64,000 bases of DNA from Symsagittifera roscoffensis (lineage: Eukaryota > Xenacoelomorpha > Acoela > Convolutidae): positions 30,516,599-30,580,598 of the forward strand of contig NC_087063.1 of the NCBI RefSeq assembly GCF_963678635.1. The letters run 5' to 3'. Each line of letters begins with the position of its first letter. Positions within the stretch are counted from its first letter, which is position 1. Below the pieces are notes generated by a model. That model was not told the origin of the DNA. It worked only from the letters and a program-made list of their open reading frames with translations, and ran no database searches. The position numbers were made by a program, and so were the translations under genes. Below are positions 42,252-55,200 of the stretch, piece after piece.

Positions 42252-43008
42252 GCATCCAGTTTCAAGCTTTAATAATCAACAATTTTATGAGTTTAGTACC
42301 AGTCTCATTAAAATTGAGAAAATTTTTTTTCAATCAATAAATAATCAATATTAAAATCAATTTTGAAATGAAATTATAATCTCTCCTTTGAAATTAATGT
42401 TTAATCAATTTTATTACATTTTGATTGATTATAATCATTTATTAATTCAACTACTTTTCAATACGATTTTTATGATTTATAATCTATTATTTCTATCTCA
42501 ATTTTTAGATCAAATTTTTTGCACAAAAAATTTAATTAATCGATGATAATTTATCATCATCTTTTTTGTTTGTCCATTTTATCTTCGATTTTGCATTTTA
42601 ATTGCTTATATTTTATGCTTTTAAGCGACGTTGGTTTATGTGAAAAATGAGAAAGTTGTTTTTAATTTTTTCAAATTGTTTCAACATATAACATTTTTTA
42701 AAAATTTTCTCCATTAGAAATGTTACATGAGGCACATTTTAAGTTTTTTCACAAGCAAAATATCAGCGCATTACTCTATTTTTTTGTTTCATTTGGAAAA
42801 TTCATGTTACACTTACCGCGGGAGCCTTTCAACTAACATGAAAGTATAAAGGATCTCTTTGAAACTTCTGTTTCAGGTAAATTTTTTACAGTGTGTTAAT
42901 TAATTTATAATCTATTATAAATGGCTTAAAAAGTTTTTTTGTATGAACTATAATCGATTATAATTCTAAAAATCTTATAATCAATTACTTATACCCAAAT
43001 TTGAATGC
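42252..43008. mobile_element. TTATAATC-rich MITE, copy 2 (diverged)
   Basis: Starts GCATCCAGTTTCAAGCTTTA and ends CCCAAATTTGAATGC. The centre keeps CTTACCGCGGGAGCC and ATGAAAGTATAAAGGATC. The palindromic ATAATC arrays have decayed, so this is the oldest of the three copies. Confidence 0.75.
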
Positions 43009-43297
43009 AGGCACGCTCGAAGGTGAGCTGTAAAGGTATATTGAAAACATGATTTAAAGTGAGAAAAAACTGTTTAAGCATGTGAAAACAAGCATGAACA
43101 CATAAGTTTTCCGTTGACTAAAGCATTCTCGCAATTGTTTTTTCACGCAATCGTGAAATTAAATGACTATCCTCGGGCCTCGCGACCCTCTGATAGCGAA
43201 TTAATTCCCTGGTGCCTGAAAAACTGTTGCGAAATTACTACTTATTTTTATCGAAACCCGTACCCAGTAAATTTTTTAAAACAGATGTTGAATAATC

Positions 43298-44095
43298 TTT
43301 TTCAGATCTAAACTTCAGATCTGAAATAGGTTGTGAAATGTTTAAATAACGCTTGGATACTTTAAGGATTGGTTATTTCAGATCTAATTTCAGGTCTGAA
43401 GTTTTCTTTTTCTGGGTTATTTCAGATCTGAAACAATTTATTTCAGATCTAATTTCAGAACTGAAATTTAGTTTTTCTTGGTTATTTCAGATCTAAGAAA
43501 TCAATGATTCGGAATCAATTTTTGCTACTAGTGAATTTTTTTAGCTTCTTCTAGCTACTAATAGGTACTCAGCAAAGTCTCAGTTGGAGACTGCCGAAGT
43601 ATGCTTCACCAAGCATCAGATAAAGATTGGAAACGCATAAGTAGCGCATGAGAATCAAAAATGTTACAGGTCTTGTAACAGTTTTTGAAAACTTTTAAAC
43701 TCATTTGAACAAGAAATTCAGTTCGAAAAAAAAACAATTTGTGAACATATTCGGTAATTTTTCTGACCGCTAGTCAACCTAAACATATTGTGTATTGTAG
43801 AACAATAAAAAAATAAAAACTCCATGTTTTTCGAAATACATGTTGCTCGAAATGTTGCTCGAAATGTTGCTCGAATGTTGCTCGAAATGCATAAACTATA
43901 ATTTAACAAAGGATGTCTCAGATCTAATTTCAGATCTGAAATTTTGTTTTCCAAGGTTATTTCAGATCTGAAATTTTCCATTTCAGATCCAAATTTCAGA
44001 TCTGAAATTTGTAAACTCTTATCAAGATCTGAAATAAAGAATTTCAGATCTGAGTATCAACTTATGTAAGAAATAAAGAATTTCACATCTTGCTC
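43298..44095. repeat. Element bounded by arrays of TTTCAGATCTGAAAT palindromes
   Basis: Two arrays (43298-43500 and 43915-44095) each hold about six copies of the palindromic core CAGATCTGAAAT, or its variant CAGATCTAATTTCAG, around a ~410-bp centre. The centre ends with four copies of ATGTTGCTCGAA (43839-43888). The core contains a BglII site. Symmetry of the two arrays suggests a transposon with tandem-unit ends. Confidence 0.6.
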
Positions 44096-44099
44096 AGAA

Positions 44100-45235
44100 A
44101 ATTCCCTGGGTACGGGAATGAGATTTAGTTTTGTTCTTTTTGTCCGGATAATTTAAATCAACACTGTAGCATGTATGTATATACCTTGACTTAGAGAGAT
44201 GTTGATGTGGGTTGTTTCTTTGTTTTCTTTCAATTTTTGAGCATTTAACTGTTTTCTTTTGTCTTAGAGTAAGATCTGGAATTATGCAATCCCGTTGAGA
44301 CAAAATGTGCAATCGATCATAGCGGTCAGTTTGACTCAGATTCTTATCTCACCAAAACAAATTCTCCAAAGATGTCATCAAACAAAGCCCAGTAAATTTT
44401 GATGAAGGGACATACAACATTCTTCCCACAAGAATACGATGAAGATATGCTACTTCTAGTTGAAGTTTTGGCATAATGGTCACTTCGCATAATCTTTGAA
44501 CAGCATAATTTTCGCATGACATACTGCTGAAGAGGTGCAAAAACTTTGTTTGCTTAAAATTTCGTTTTTTGGCATTTTTCGTCCACTGCGAGATTGTTTT
44601 TTGCAATATGTGCTTTGTAGATTGATATATCGTCGTTTCTGCTTCAGGATTTCAAGTACAAAATAACGCTTTAGCTTTTTCTTTAAACTGAATTTAATCA
44701 AAACATAGACTAGACGCTATTTGATATTGAAGCGTCTATTTAAACTTCGAAAAGTTTTTTCTTCTTTGAGACCCGACTGTAAGTCAAGATCGTTGTAAAT
44801 AAATCTAAATCATAATCTGTCAGCAAACTTAATTCAGGTGCCACAATTTGTCCATATCTGCTCGCACTTCAAATATTGAAACAGGAGTTAAGCACTCGTT
44901 GTGCACTTAGCAGAGACATTTTAAATTTCTTCGATCAATACAAAACTTTGGTGTTACCGAAGTCAAATTTGAACTAATTGAAAATTTTCGGTAGAGCTTC
45001 AAGGGTGAGTTTTTTTGGTAATATAGAAATGCTTCTTAAGTAAAAGGACCGCTATTTTGTTATCGGATCTTGTAAATTATCCTCTTCATAGTACCTACAG
45101 CATTTCAACCCTTCAAAGAAGTAAATTAGCGGTGAGTTGGTCAGAATTGCTTTCTAGTAAGAAAAATACTCGTAAGTAAGTAAGTAAGTAAATTTACTTG
45201 TAAATTACTTGTTAGTGAAATAGGGTTCCCAAGCT
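44100..45235. other. No gene; one solo MITE end and a short microsatellite
   Basis: 44134-44165 carries the TIR TTGTCCGGATAATTTAAATC-AACACTG of the mariner-like MITE, followed by TA, without a partner end. A GTAA repeat lies at about 45172-45191. Otherwise nothing is recognised. Confidence 0.45.
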
Positions 45236-45239
45236 TTTC

Positions 45240-46470
45240 ATCCCGCATTTTTTAACCCCTTTTTCTTAACTCCTCTGAATACAACCCCAGAATTAGATAA
45301 CCCCAAAATTTAACCTCTTTTTAATTCCAATTGATGGAATCAAAGTGAAACTAACTTGAAAGGAATTCGGAACCATAGCGTCGGTAAACATCAAATCTAT
45401 AGTTGCAAAAAATTTCGCAAAAGAAAACGAAATAACATGCAAGCTGCTAAATGCGGTTTAGATTTGAACAGAAATGACCTTGCCGACAGTCTAGACTTTA
45501 ATTTGAAAACTAATCCGATCAGCATGATTCAAATTATTAAACAAAATTGATTAGGTATCTCCTAAATTGAATTTGATCTTGAAAATATTTTTGCTAAAAA
45601 TAGATTAATTGGCCGAATTTAATTGAACTAATGAATGTAAACTGGTTGTGACCGAAACTTTGATTGATCTAATCTCAGTTTTTTTCCAAATGCCGATCTT
45701 TTTGTAAACATCTAATTTTTTGAACCATTTGTCATTATTTTTTTTAACTGTCTGCATACAATGCAATGTCTAAATGGTTTGCCAGCCCCAAGTCCCAACA
45801 CACCAGAAGAGCAATCATCCCGAGATGAAATTGCTAGAGACAGCATTTTCCATATGCGAGTTAAGCCAATGCGTTTTTTACGTGTACGGTAGGCTGCAAG
45901 GAGCCGTCTTTTCTCAAAAAAAATTGACAAACAACGTTTTAATTTAGAAATATGAACAAAGAACAGAGAAACAAATGTTAAGCTTAAATTTGCCAATCAG
46001 ATTTCTCTTCGTAAGCTTGCATAACATTCTCCACTTTTTCGTAAAGGAATCGGTATTTGTGTTTTTTGTAAGTTGGGGCCCGCTCGAAGGTAAGAAAAAT
46101 TAAGTTTTTGATGGGAGGCGTCTTTTGTCAAACTTGCGATTACTTTCCAAATACTGGGATGTGAACCACAACCACTAAAAACTGACTGGATGCCATAATG
46201 CAATTTCTCTACAGCCTTTGTTGGTCTGGCCCGGGTATTGCCGCATCTCTTTTGTTCCATAGTGAAGGGGAGAATATGCCTTCTCGATTCGGGACGAGAA
46301 TTCTTATCTAATTAGATCCAAAATACAGCCAGAGCTCGTCTACTTTAGCAATTCTTTTATACTCTTTTATGATGCAATTGCATACTCGGCCGAAAAGAGG
46401 TTAAATTGTTGTGGGGTTATCTTGTTACGGGGTTATAAATTGTAGGGGGTGTAAGAGTTTTGGGTTAAAT
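45240..46470 (-). mobile_element. FLYWCH-MULE deletion derivative, copy 2
   Basis: The left end (45240-45325) and right end (46395-46470) carry inverted tandem units of the form AACCCC-A-AATT-A and TTAAATTGTTGTGGGGTT. Minus-strand frames at 46260-45997 and 45996-45712 keep the MULE C-terminal region: TKAVEKLHYGIQSVFSG followed by HPSIWKVIASLTKDA, and the LGLGAG tail block. No catalytic core or FLYWCH is present, so it is a non-autonomous relic on the same strand as copy 1. Confidence 0.7.
45356..45475. repeat. Dispersed repeat shared with 53233-53345
   Basis: A block containing CGGAACCATAGCGTCGGTAA followed by ACATCA is identical here and at 53248-53273. Weaker similarity continues for ~100 bp. 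It lies inside MULE copy 2, so the 53-kb block may be another fragment of that family. Confidence 0.6.
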
Positions 46471-46479
46471 TTTTTCCAG

Positions 46480-47620
46480 CCGATTTCGACTACCTCAAGG
46501 AAACCTTGAAAGGTATCAAGTGTGATATCCTATTAAAATCCTATTGGTTCTTGCTCAAATTATTAGAAGTTTTGTTTAAAAATTTTGCCCAGTGTCACGA
46601 AAAAATTAATTGCGTTTTTTCATTCTGTTGTTCTTCATTATAATTTTCTCATTCTTTTAACCTTTTTCTTTCTCATTCTTTCTGTTTTTTAAACTAATTC
46701 AGTCACTTTGAAAAACAGATGTTTTAAAGATAGAAAAACGAATATTTCTGTTATAAAGCGCATTTTTTGCAACTTTCAGAAATAGCAACGTTAGAAATCT
46801 TCTTGCGCTTTTTCGGAAGTTTAAGTTTTCGAATTTCTGATGATTAATGTCTTTCTATACATTAGGGTTAATATATTTGAATATAGAACAATACGGCTGC
46901 TTTCAACTCAAATGAACAAAACCTCGAAGCTAAAAGCAACTTGAGCGTCTATTTTTTTGCAAGGGAATGGGAATTTGAAAACAGCCAGCTCGAGAGAATT
47001 GATGCGAGCAAGTTATGCAGTTTTTTATTACGCGTTTCATCAATCGTACGCCGCAAAACATTCTGGCTCAAATACATTTCCATATACTAACTTGAAGCAA
47101 GCTTATTGATTCAAACATTGCACTCAAATTAATGTTAAAACTGCGCGTGTGGTGAAAATTTTAGAATGAACTGGAAAAATTTCTCCTTTTTGTGCATTTT
47201 TAGTTTCAAAATAATCAAATCTGTTTAATCCAAATTTAACTGCCCGGGTCGAGGTCCCAGACTCATGTTGAGACTTTAAGGGTCGCGCCTCATCCGGATT
47301 TAGACCCAAATTGCATTGTCACGCCGAGAGTTTGAGCCTGGAAAGTCTGCACATGAGTCGCGCCGTGAAAGTCTGGAACAAATTTTTAGGAGTTTGGTAA
47401 AGTCTTATAGGTCAGGTACTTGGGAGTGCAGTCAGAGAATTTGCCTTGCGTCGAGTAATTTCAACAGTAAAGTTTCGTACAATTTAGGCGAGAACTAATC
47501 TGCCGTCTCCTGGCTTTCGATGGAGCAGGAGTTTGGTTTATTCGCCGCCCTAAATTATAAACTCATCGAAAAGCATTAATGCCCTGAGTTTAAATTTTCA
47601 GAGATTTTTCACCTGTTATC
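46480..47620. other. No gene; short imperfect inverted repeat
   Basis: A GC-richer patch at 47240-47375 contains AGACTCATGTTGAGACTTT and an approximate inverted counterpart AAAGTCTGCACATGAGT. No coding character is seen. Confidence 0.35.
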
Positions 47621-47629
47621 AGTTTTGTA

Positions 47630-49050
47630 AAGTTATTAGGCTTTAAAGATTGCCATTTTTGCCGGGTTAGGCATAACGCACAAATAACGCGCGATATATT
47701 CGTGATATTAGCGTTTAAAGGGAGATCTATTCCGTTTTAGAAATTTTTCTAAACTGAACATCCTGCCATTTTGCTATTTGCGAAATATATAACGTTGAAC
47801 TTCAAAAAGCGTTTGAGGGGGTTACTTTAAAAAAACATCAAAAAGCTTTAAAATTTTTTTTAATTTAAAAAAATACATCCATTTTATAAAACGATCACTA
47901 CACTATAGACCCTATAATGTAGTCGGAACATTCAGGGCTTTGCATGATACGACCAGTTTGGTTATTTTTGATACCAATTTTTGGCCGTCCAAATTTATAA
48001 CTTTTTTGCCAAATTTGGTACCAATGAGTGTTAAGTAATTAAAAGGTTAAAAACTTCAAAAATGCGTTCAGAAATTGTATTTTGATGATTTTTCCTACAA
48101 TTTGCCTGCCAATTTCGCAAACTTTTTTATTGAATAGGTTTTTCGGCGTTTTAGACACATTTTAAAGTCTTCCGAACAATTTTTAACTCAAAAAAGAAAA
48201 AAAGGCGCTCAGTTTTTCTCGCTAAAAATTAACTTGCTCTCTAATCATTGTTGGCTTACCGTTTAACCCAATGTTTTTGTTCCGTTTATTGTAGGAAATG
48301 ACGGAATCTACATGCTCGAGTGGTTTTTTCTCCGGACAAATTTCGACTTTTTTCGCAAGAAATTTCTGACAAATATTTTTTTATCATTCTAAAGGTATTT
48401 TGTTGTTGCTCAAATTTAATACTATACTTAACCTCTGGTCATTTTTTCTTCTGTAATGGGGGTTTACAAATTGCCAATTTGGCCCATTTGAAATAATAAA
48501 AATCTATATATTTTATGCTATTAACGCGTGCGCTGAGATTCAATCCCTGTTACATATCGTTCCTAATTGAATTGAGGCTTGCTATGTGGTTAATCTCGCT
48601 TCAGAATTTCATGGGAAATAATCGATTATAAAAAATGTACGCCATAAAATCAATTTTCAAGACCCATGCAACCATGCAAAGGTGTTTTTATGAAATTATA
48701 ATCGATTAGTTTCAAAATTTAAAAATCCATTATAATCGATTATTTTGACAATATAATCGAGTTTTTTAGGCCACAAAAATTTATGAAAATCAATTTTCTT
48801 TTTGCAGAAACTTATGTACAGCTAATTAAACTCTTGAATTATTTGGATAATAAATTTGCCCAATTACATCAAAATGACCCCAAATTGTTAAGAAATCGAC
48901 GTTCTGCATATTTACAACCCTAATAAACACAAATATGTTTGTCCCTTAAAAAAATTTTAAAAAAATTTCAAAGCGAAGACTATTTCATAAAACCTAAAAT
49001 GCAGTCAAAACATTCAGAGCTCTGCATGCTACGAGCAGTCTTGTACTGAT
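47630..49050. repeat. Foldback-family sequence, decayed
   Basis: Blocks in common with 54270-54830 and 32605-33440 include ATTCAGGGCTTTGCATGATACGA (47928-47950), GGAATCTACATGCTCGAG (48301-48318), CAAATTTCGACTTTTTT (48338-48354) and GCTATTAACGCGTGCGC (48518-48534). A few ATAATCGATTATAA motifs near 48615-48750 come from the TTATAATC-rich family. Boundaries are not clear. Confidence 0.5.
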
Positions 49051-49214
49051 TTTTTATGCTATGATGGAAATGCAAAAACTATTAAAACTATTTTTGAATA
49101 GTTGCGACCAAAAATAAACTTTCTGTGACCGTGAAAGTAACTTTATTATTATTTAACTGTATTATTTGTTTGTTTAGTTGAGATAATTTTGTTGATACTT
49201 CTCTTAATCAAAGA

Positions 49215-52200
49215 ATGGGCTTTGAAGATGCTCTGCAGAGGGTGGGAAGTGATGGGCTCTACCAGAGGGCATTCACAATTTTCGGAGCATTCGCGTGCAT
49301 TGTGCCCCTGATGCAAAACCTTGCCTCTATTTTCACCCTCAAGATGTACCCCATGAAGTGCAACTACGGAAACGGCACATTAGTGGGCAAGTATGAGACT
49401 GTGAAAAGAGATATGTTGCTCAAAGTCAAGTTGCGGAAACTACAATTAGCTTGAAAATTTGGAAACAAAACGAAACTAGGAGCGGGTCTATAAAACTCTT
49501 GAACTGCTCAAATCGTGTTTGAAAACTTTGCAACAAGTTATTTAAATAAAGCGCCCGAAAAAATCAGGCTCCTCCAGCCTTATGGCATCCTCTAAATCGA
49601 TATATTTGTAAACGGGTAAAAAGTAACTTGATAATGAAACAAGTTATTATGATTATGATTATTATGATTATTATTTTTATTTTGAAGCCAAAAACTTACA
49701 ACCATACATTCTATGAAAAGGTACGTTTACAATTTAGTTCGGCTTGAGGCAAACAGGCATCAGGCCACCATCGGATTTAGGGGGGGGGGGCTGGTGGGGG
49801 CGAACCCTCTGCGTACCCAAAGGCCCCCCTTTGTACTATTTTGAGATATTTATTTTTGGCTGACAGACCCTAAATTTTTTTTTTTCTAAAGGCGCCTTGG
49901 GGGCCAAAATGTACCAATTTTGAGGGGGAGCGCGCGCCAAAAAAACGCAATTTTTTTGGTGAAATTTTTCCAAAAAATCCTACAAACGCCTTCAGCGCAG
50001 AAAAATTTGTCGAAATGCGGTCTTTATACTAACTTCGAAGAGCTCAGAAAATCAATTTGGTTGACTTAAAAAAAAGGTGGACAAAAATCCGCTCCCCCTT
50101 CGACAAAATCCAGATCCGCCCCTGCATCAAGTGGTTGGGTGGCATCTCTATCAGCAAAATCGATTCGCCTACTTTAATTATTTAAATCATATTGACAGTA
50201 CTCAAAAAGAAAGGCAAATGTTTCAAAAATTAAGAAAAAAAAACCAACATACAAATCGTTTCTTAGGTATTATTTAGCATTTAAAGTAAGATGACCAAAA
50301 AATTTATAACAAAGGGATGGAAACTTATAAAAATTCGTTGTCACAAACATAGATGTCTCTTATTTTATGATTACATAAAGACAGGAGCGTTATCATAATA
50401 GTAAACTTCGATATTTTTAAACAAGTAACTAAGGTTAAAAGAGTAAAAATAAGATGTAGTAAATTTAGGCAATACGAGACAAACTGTTGATGAATGAGCA
50501 ATCACAGCAAGATGATTCAGGGCGTAGACCCCCTCCCCTTAGCACGCCAGTCTGCCCTCCTCGGCGAAGTCCTAGATCTGGCTCTCTATAGGAAAATCTT
50601 AGATCCACTTCTGTATATAGGATTAGTGATCAGCTCTAAAAAACACCATTTCAATTGTTACTAGAACTCAAAAATTCCCTAACTGTCTCACAAATCTTTT
50701 TCCGACTTTTTGAAATGGTTGAATGAAGACACAGAATGAAATTAACACTTTTTCCACTGGTTTCTAGAGATTACAATAATAGGAAATAATGAATTAATAT
50801 AAGTAAAATTCTAATCTTTTCTCATTTTATCGGATTCCTCCAATGTTTAAATTTTTGTCACATCGAACGTTTGAATTCTTTCTCATATTGCTAACTAGAT
50901 ATTTTGTTACTTTCTTTAGTTTTAAGAATTGAGTATATTACCAAAAAAAATGTGGCGTTATATCACCATCTCAATTAAAACAATTTTTTTCTCAGATATG
51001 ACTGAAAATAGACATAACTTGCCTAATGACGATCTTCCAGACTGCTTGCATCCAGTTTCAAGCGTTACTAATTGATTATATTACGATTTTAGACCAGTCT
51101 TGCTAAAAGTGAGAATTATAATCGATTATAATCTCTCTTTTTGAAATGAAATTATAATTAATTATAATACATTTTAATCAATTATAGTCGATTATTTATG
51201 CGTTTGTTTTTCGATACAATAATAATCAATTATAATTGATTATAATCTATTATTTTTATTCAAGTTTCTAATTCATTAGTTTTACACATTTTATGCTTTT
51301 TGTAGACCTTGGTTCCTATGAAATTTGAGAAAAAATGATTTTAAAAACTTCCAATCAATTCAAATTTATAAGTTTTTTTTTCATTTCTTCCCCAAAATTG
51401 TTTTGTGATGCATATTTTAAATTTTTTAACCACCAAAGATCAGCAAATTGATTCAGTTTCATGATTGATACGGAAGATTTAGTTTTCATCTACCGCGGGA
51501 ATCTTTCCACTAATATGAAAAGATCTCTATGAAACTTTTGTTTTGTGGTAAAACTTTGTGTTCAGATAAACCAAAGTGTTCAATTGATCTCTATTCTAAA
51601 GATTTTCTTATTGACACAAAAATAATTGCCCATAAGACATAATTCGAATATTGTTTTGAATTGAAAAAAATTTGGCAAAATAAGAGATTATAATCAATTA
51701 TAATCGATTATAATCGATTATAATTGATTTTAAGGGTTTTTTGTACGATTTATAATCAATTATAATTGATTGCAGGGGCGGATCTAGGATTTTCTCGAGG
51801 GGGGGGGGCGGATTTTCAAAAAATTTTCGAAAATTTTGACGACCTTTTTTTTTTTTTTAGGTCGACCAAATTGATTTTTCGAGCTCTCCCAAAGCACAGT
51901 TTTGACAGTTTTGTCCCTATTTTGGTCAAATTGTTTGCGCCGCAGGCAAATTTTTGAAAAAACAGGTCAAAAAAGGCGTTTTTAGGCACTTTTTGAAAAA
52001 TTTTGACGAAAAAAATCGCGTTTTTTTGGCGCGCGCTCCCCCTCAAAGCTAGTATATATTGGCGCCGAAGGCGCCTTTAGAAAAATTTTAGGGTCGGTCG
52101 GCAAAAATTTGATTTCTTAAAAAGTACCAAAGGGGGGACCCTTTGGGTCGGCAGGTGGTCGAATCCCTGAGGGGGGGGGGCGTCCGCCCCCCCCGCCCCC

Positions 52201-55200
52201 CCCCCTAAATCCGCCCCTGATTGATTGTAAGAGATTATAATCTCTTGGAAAATATCACAATTATAATCAATTATAAATCCTTTAAACACCTAATTTTGGT
52301 AATTATAATCAATTATAATTGTCAAAAAATCATCATAATAACCCTTTATAATCGATTCTTTACGCTTAAACTTGGATGCGGGTTGGTTCTGTTAAGTGAT
52401 CATTTTATAATTTATATCGATCAAGGTGAACCTATACTGAAAACATTTTTTTTATAATAATGTCACTGGTTATTCTTAATTGTGATGAAAAAGCATGAAT
52501 GCGTAAGTTGAGACAATCTAAAATTATAAAATTATAAATTATTTTTAAAAATTTCCTGCCACTTACCCTAAGATCTATTTTCAATCAAACATTCTCATAA
52601 ATTTTGAAGACTGGCCAATTTTCTGGTCAATTTGCTGGCCAATGAACTAAGCATATCGATTGCATTAACAGTATTATATTACTCTGTTGCAATAAAAACG
52701 TATCAATTCCACTTTTGTTCATTTTCATCCAGTGTAACTTGCCGTCAGAATTTTGTAATTGTATCATTGTTTTATAACTTTTTATCATTGTTTTAGATGA
52801 CGAGAACTACTGCGACAACTGCCCCTCATTTTACGAATCTGTACCGGAGGTGGAAGGTAGCTACACCATTCGAAACCACTTCAACCTTTTCTGTGAAAGG
52901 GAGTACTTGGGTGAATTGGGCAACACATTCTTCTTCATTGGACTGGCATGTGCCGGTGCTGTCGGAGGAGTGTTTGCGGATCATTATGGGCGTAAACCTC
53001 TCGGACTGTTCTCTACGTCGCTCATGACAGTTTGCGGTTCGTTTCAGTTGTCAAAAAATTTTTTGAATTAAACGCTATTTTTTTCGTTTTCCGATCCATT
53101 TCAGTTTTAATTGACTAAATATTAATTTATTTCCAGACCTTGTAGTTCCACAATTTTTGATTCTAAAATCAGTTAAGCTCACTACAATATAAGCTTTTTT
53201 AAAACCAATTATTATATTCAAAAAGTAACTTACTTGGAAAGATTCGGAACCATAGCGTCGGTAAACATCAGACTTTTGATTGACAATAATTTGCGGAAAA
53301 AAAAGGATAAACAGCTGATGCATTTTAGATTTAAGTCAATAAGCAAATCAAAGTATCCAGGAACAAATTTTTAATTCAAAAATACATTAATAAAAAAATC
53401 AAAGAATTTTTAGCTGACTTTTGTCATTGCGCGAAAAAAAGCCATTCAAATTTTTTTTTTGTAAATTAGCACAAAGTTCTGCAATTTTGTGTCTATAATA
53501 CAAATAATACGGTACTTTTTGAGAAAAAGAGCTGTTTTGGGCTAAAATGCGCTGGAGAGGGGTTGCACTGGTGGCGTGAAATAATGCTCAGATGCTCTTG
53601 ATGTTTTTAAAACTAGTCGAGCGTTGGGTTTTCCTGTAGAAATGTCAAGATTATGTTCACTCTTTGTTTCAATAAAAATTGCTCTATATGTCTAAATTGA
53701 ACTATATGGCTCTCACTCTCTCTTTTAAACGCGTGAATAAGGGATATATTTCCAGTTAATCGAAATGAAATCAGTTTTTTGTGATAAAATGCCTCAGGTG
53801 AGTTTAGAATTGTTTTAGCTGGCCTAAATTAGTTATCTGAACTTAATTTGAAAATTTCTATGGTTGAGAAAATCACTCAAGTTGCCGTGCAAGAAACGCA
53901 AAAGTTTTCACCGCGGCAATTGATAAAAAAAATTTTCATGCAAGTTAAGAATTTGAATTTTGTTTTTGATGTTTCATTCGCTTTCCTACATAAGAGTGAG
54001 TATAAAACATATTATAGTATAATAGTACGGCAGACATATGTAACAGAAGGTAGTGAACCTGATTTCTATTCTCCGCTTGTGCTCCCCCAGGAGAAACATT
54101 TTTCAACATTGCTGATGCAGACCAGTTGTTCCTGACACTGAGACAGCTTTCTTGAGAAAACCCAAGAAGACTGAAAGTTTTTCAATGTTTTTGTGAAACC
54201 CTAATCACGGCTACTGAAAAGTTTTGTCGAAAGATTTATCTGTTTCGCTCCACTGCGCTTACATCAAGCACGAATAAAACAAGACTGCTCGTATCAGGGC
54301 GAAGCCCTGAATGTTCCGACTGCTTTGAAGGTTTATGGAGCAGCAGTAATAACATAAAAACATATGAAATAAAATAAAATGAAAATTTTTTTTCTAAATA
54401 TTGAAATTTTTATGAAAATCATCCCCCCACACGCCATATAAAGTACAAAAAGATAGTTTTTCTTCCTTGTAACACATCAATTATGGCAAATAAGCTTCGT
54501 TCAACCAATTTGGAACGATTTATAAGACGGATTAAATCTCCGCTTACGCGTTAATAGCGCGAATTATATCGCGCGTTAATTGTCCCAAATTGGTCAAAAT
54601 GGCCAAAATGGCAATCTTTAAACCCTCATAACTTTACGAAAAATGATCACAGGTAAAATATTTTTTCAAATTCAAGCTCAGGACAACAATACCTTTTGAA
54701 TGATATAAAAAAATTCCGTCAAAAACGGCTAGTTAAAAAGTCGAAATTTGTCTGAAGAAAAAAAAACCCACCCCGAGCACAAATATTCCGTTACTTTCGT
54801 ATCGAAAATCGGAACAATAATTGCACTTGAATTAGTTATGGCTTCAATTTTTGGTATGATCACGAATGTTTTAGGCTGGGCTTCTATTTACAATAAATAA
54901 ATTCAGTAACGTAAAAAATGGAGCGCTTTTTTACTAAAATATGTGCAAACATACGCTAGGGCAAAGCTCAGAAAGTGTATAAAAAAGTAGCGTAAAGATC
55001 CAATTTCTACGCTTGCTTAAAATATTTATTACCGGAAGAATATGAATTACAAAGGCGCCAATTATATCAACGGAATCTTTTATTTAAGAACCACAGTCTA
55101 AAAAAATTTCTAGTTTTTAGATTGATCTATAGTGCTGATTTAAATTATCCGGACAAACAAAATTACTTGATAGTCAACAAATTTGATTTTTACTATATAA

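Noticed and set aside
49391..49396. GT donor AA|GTATGA for SLC22 exon 1
   Set aside because: It gives phase 2 and an immediate stop with exon 2; the GC donor at 49387 gives an open phase-1 join.
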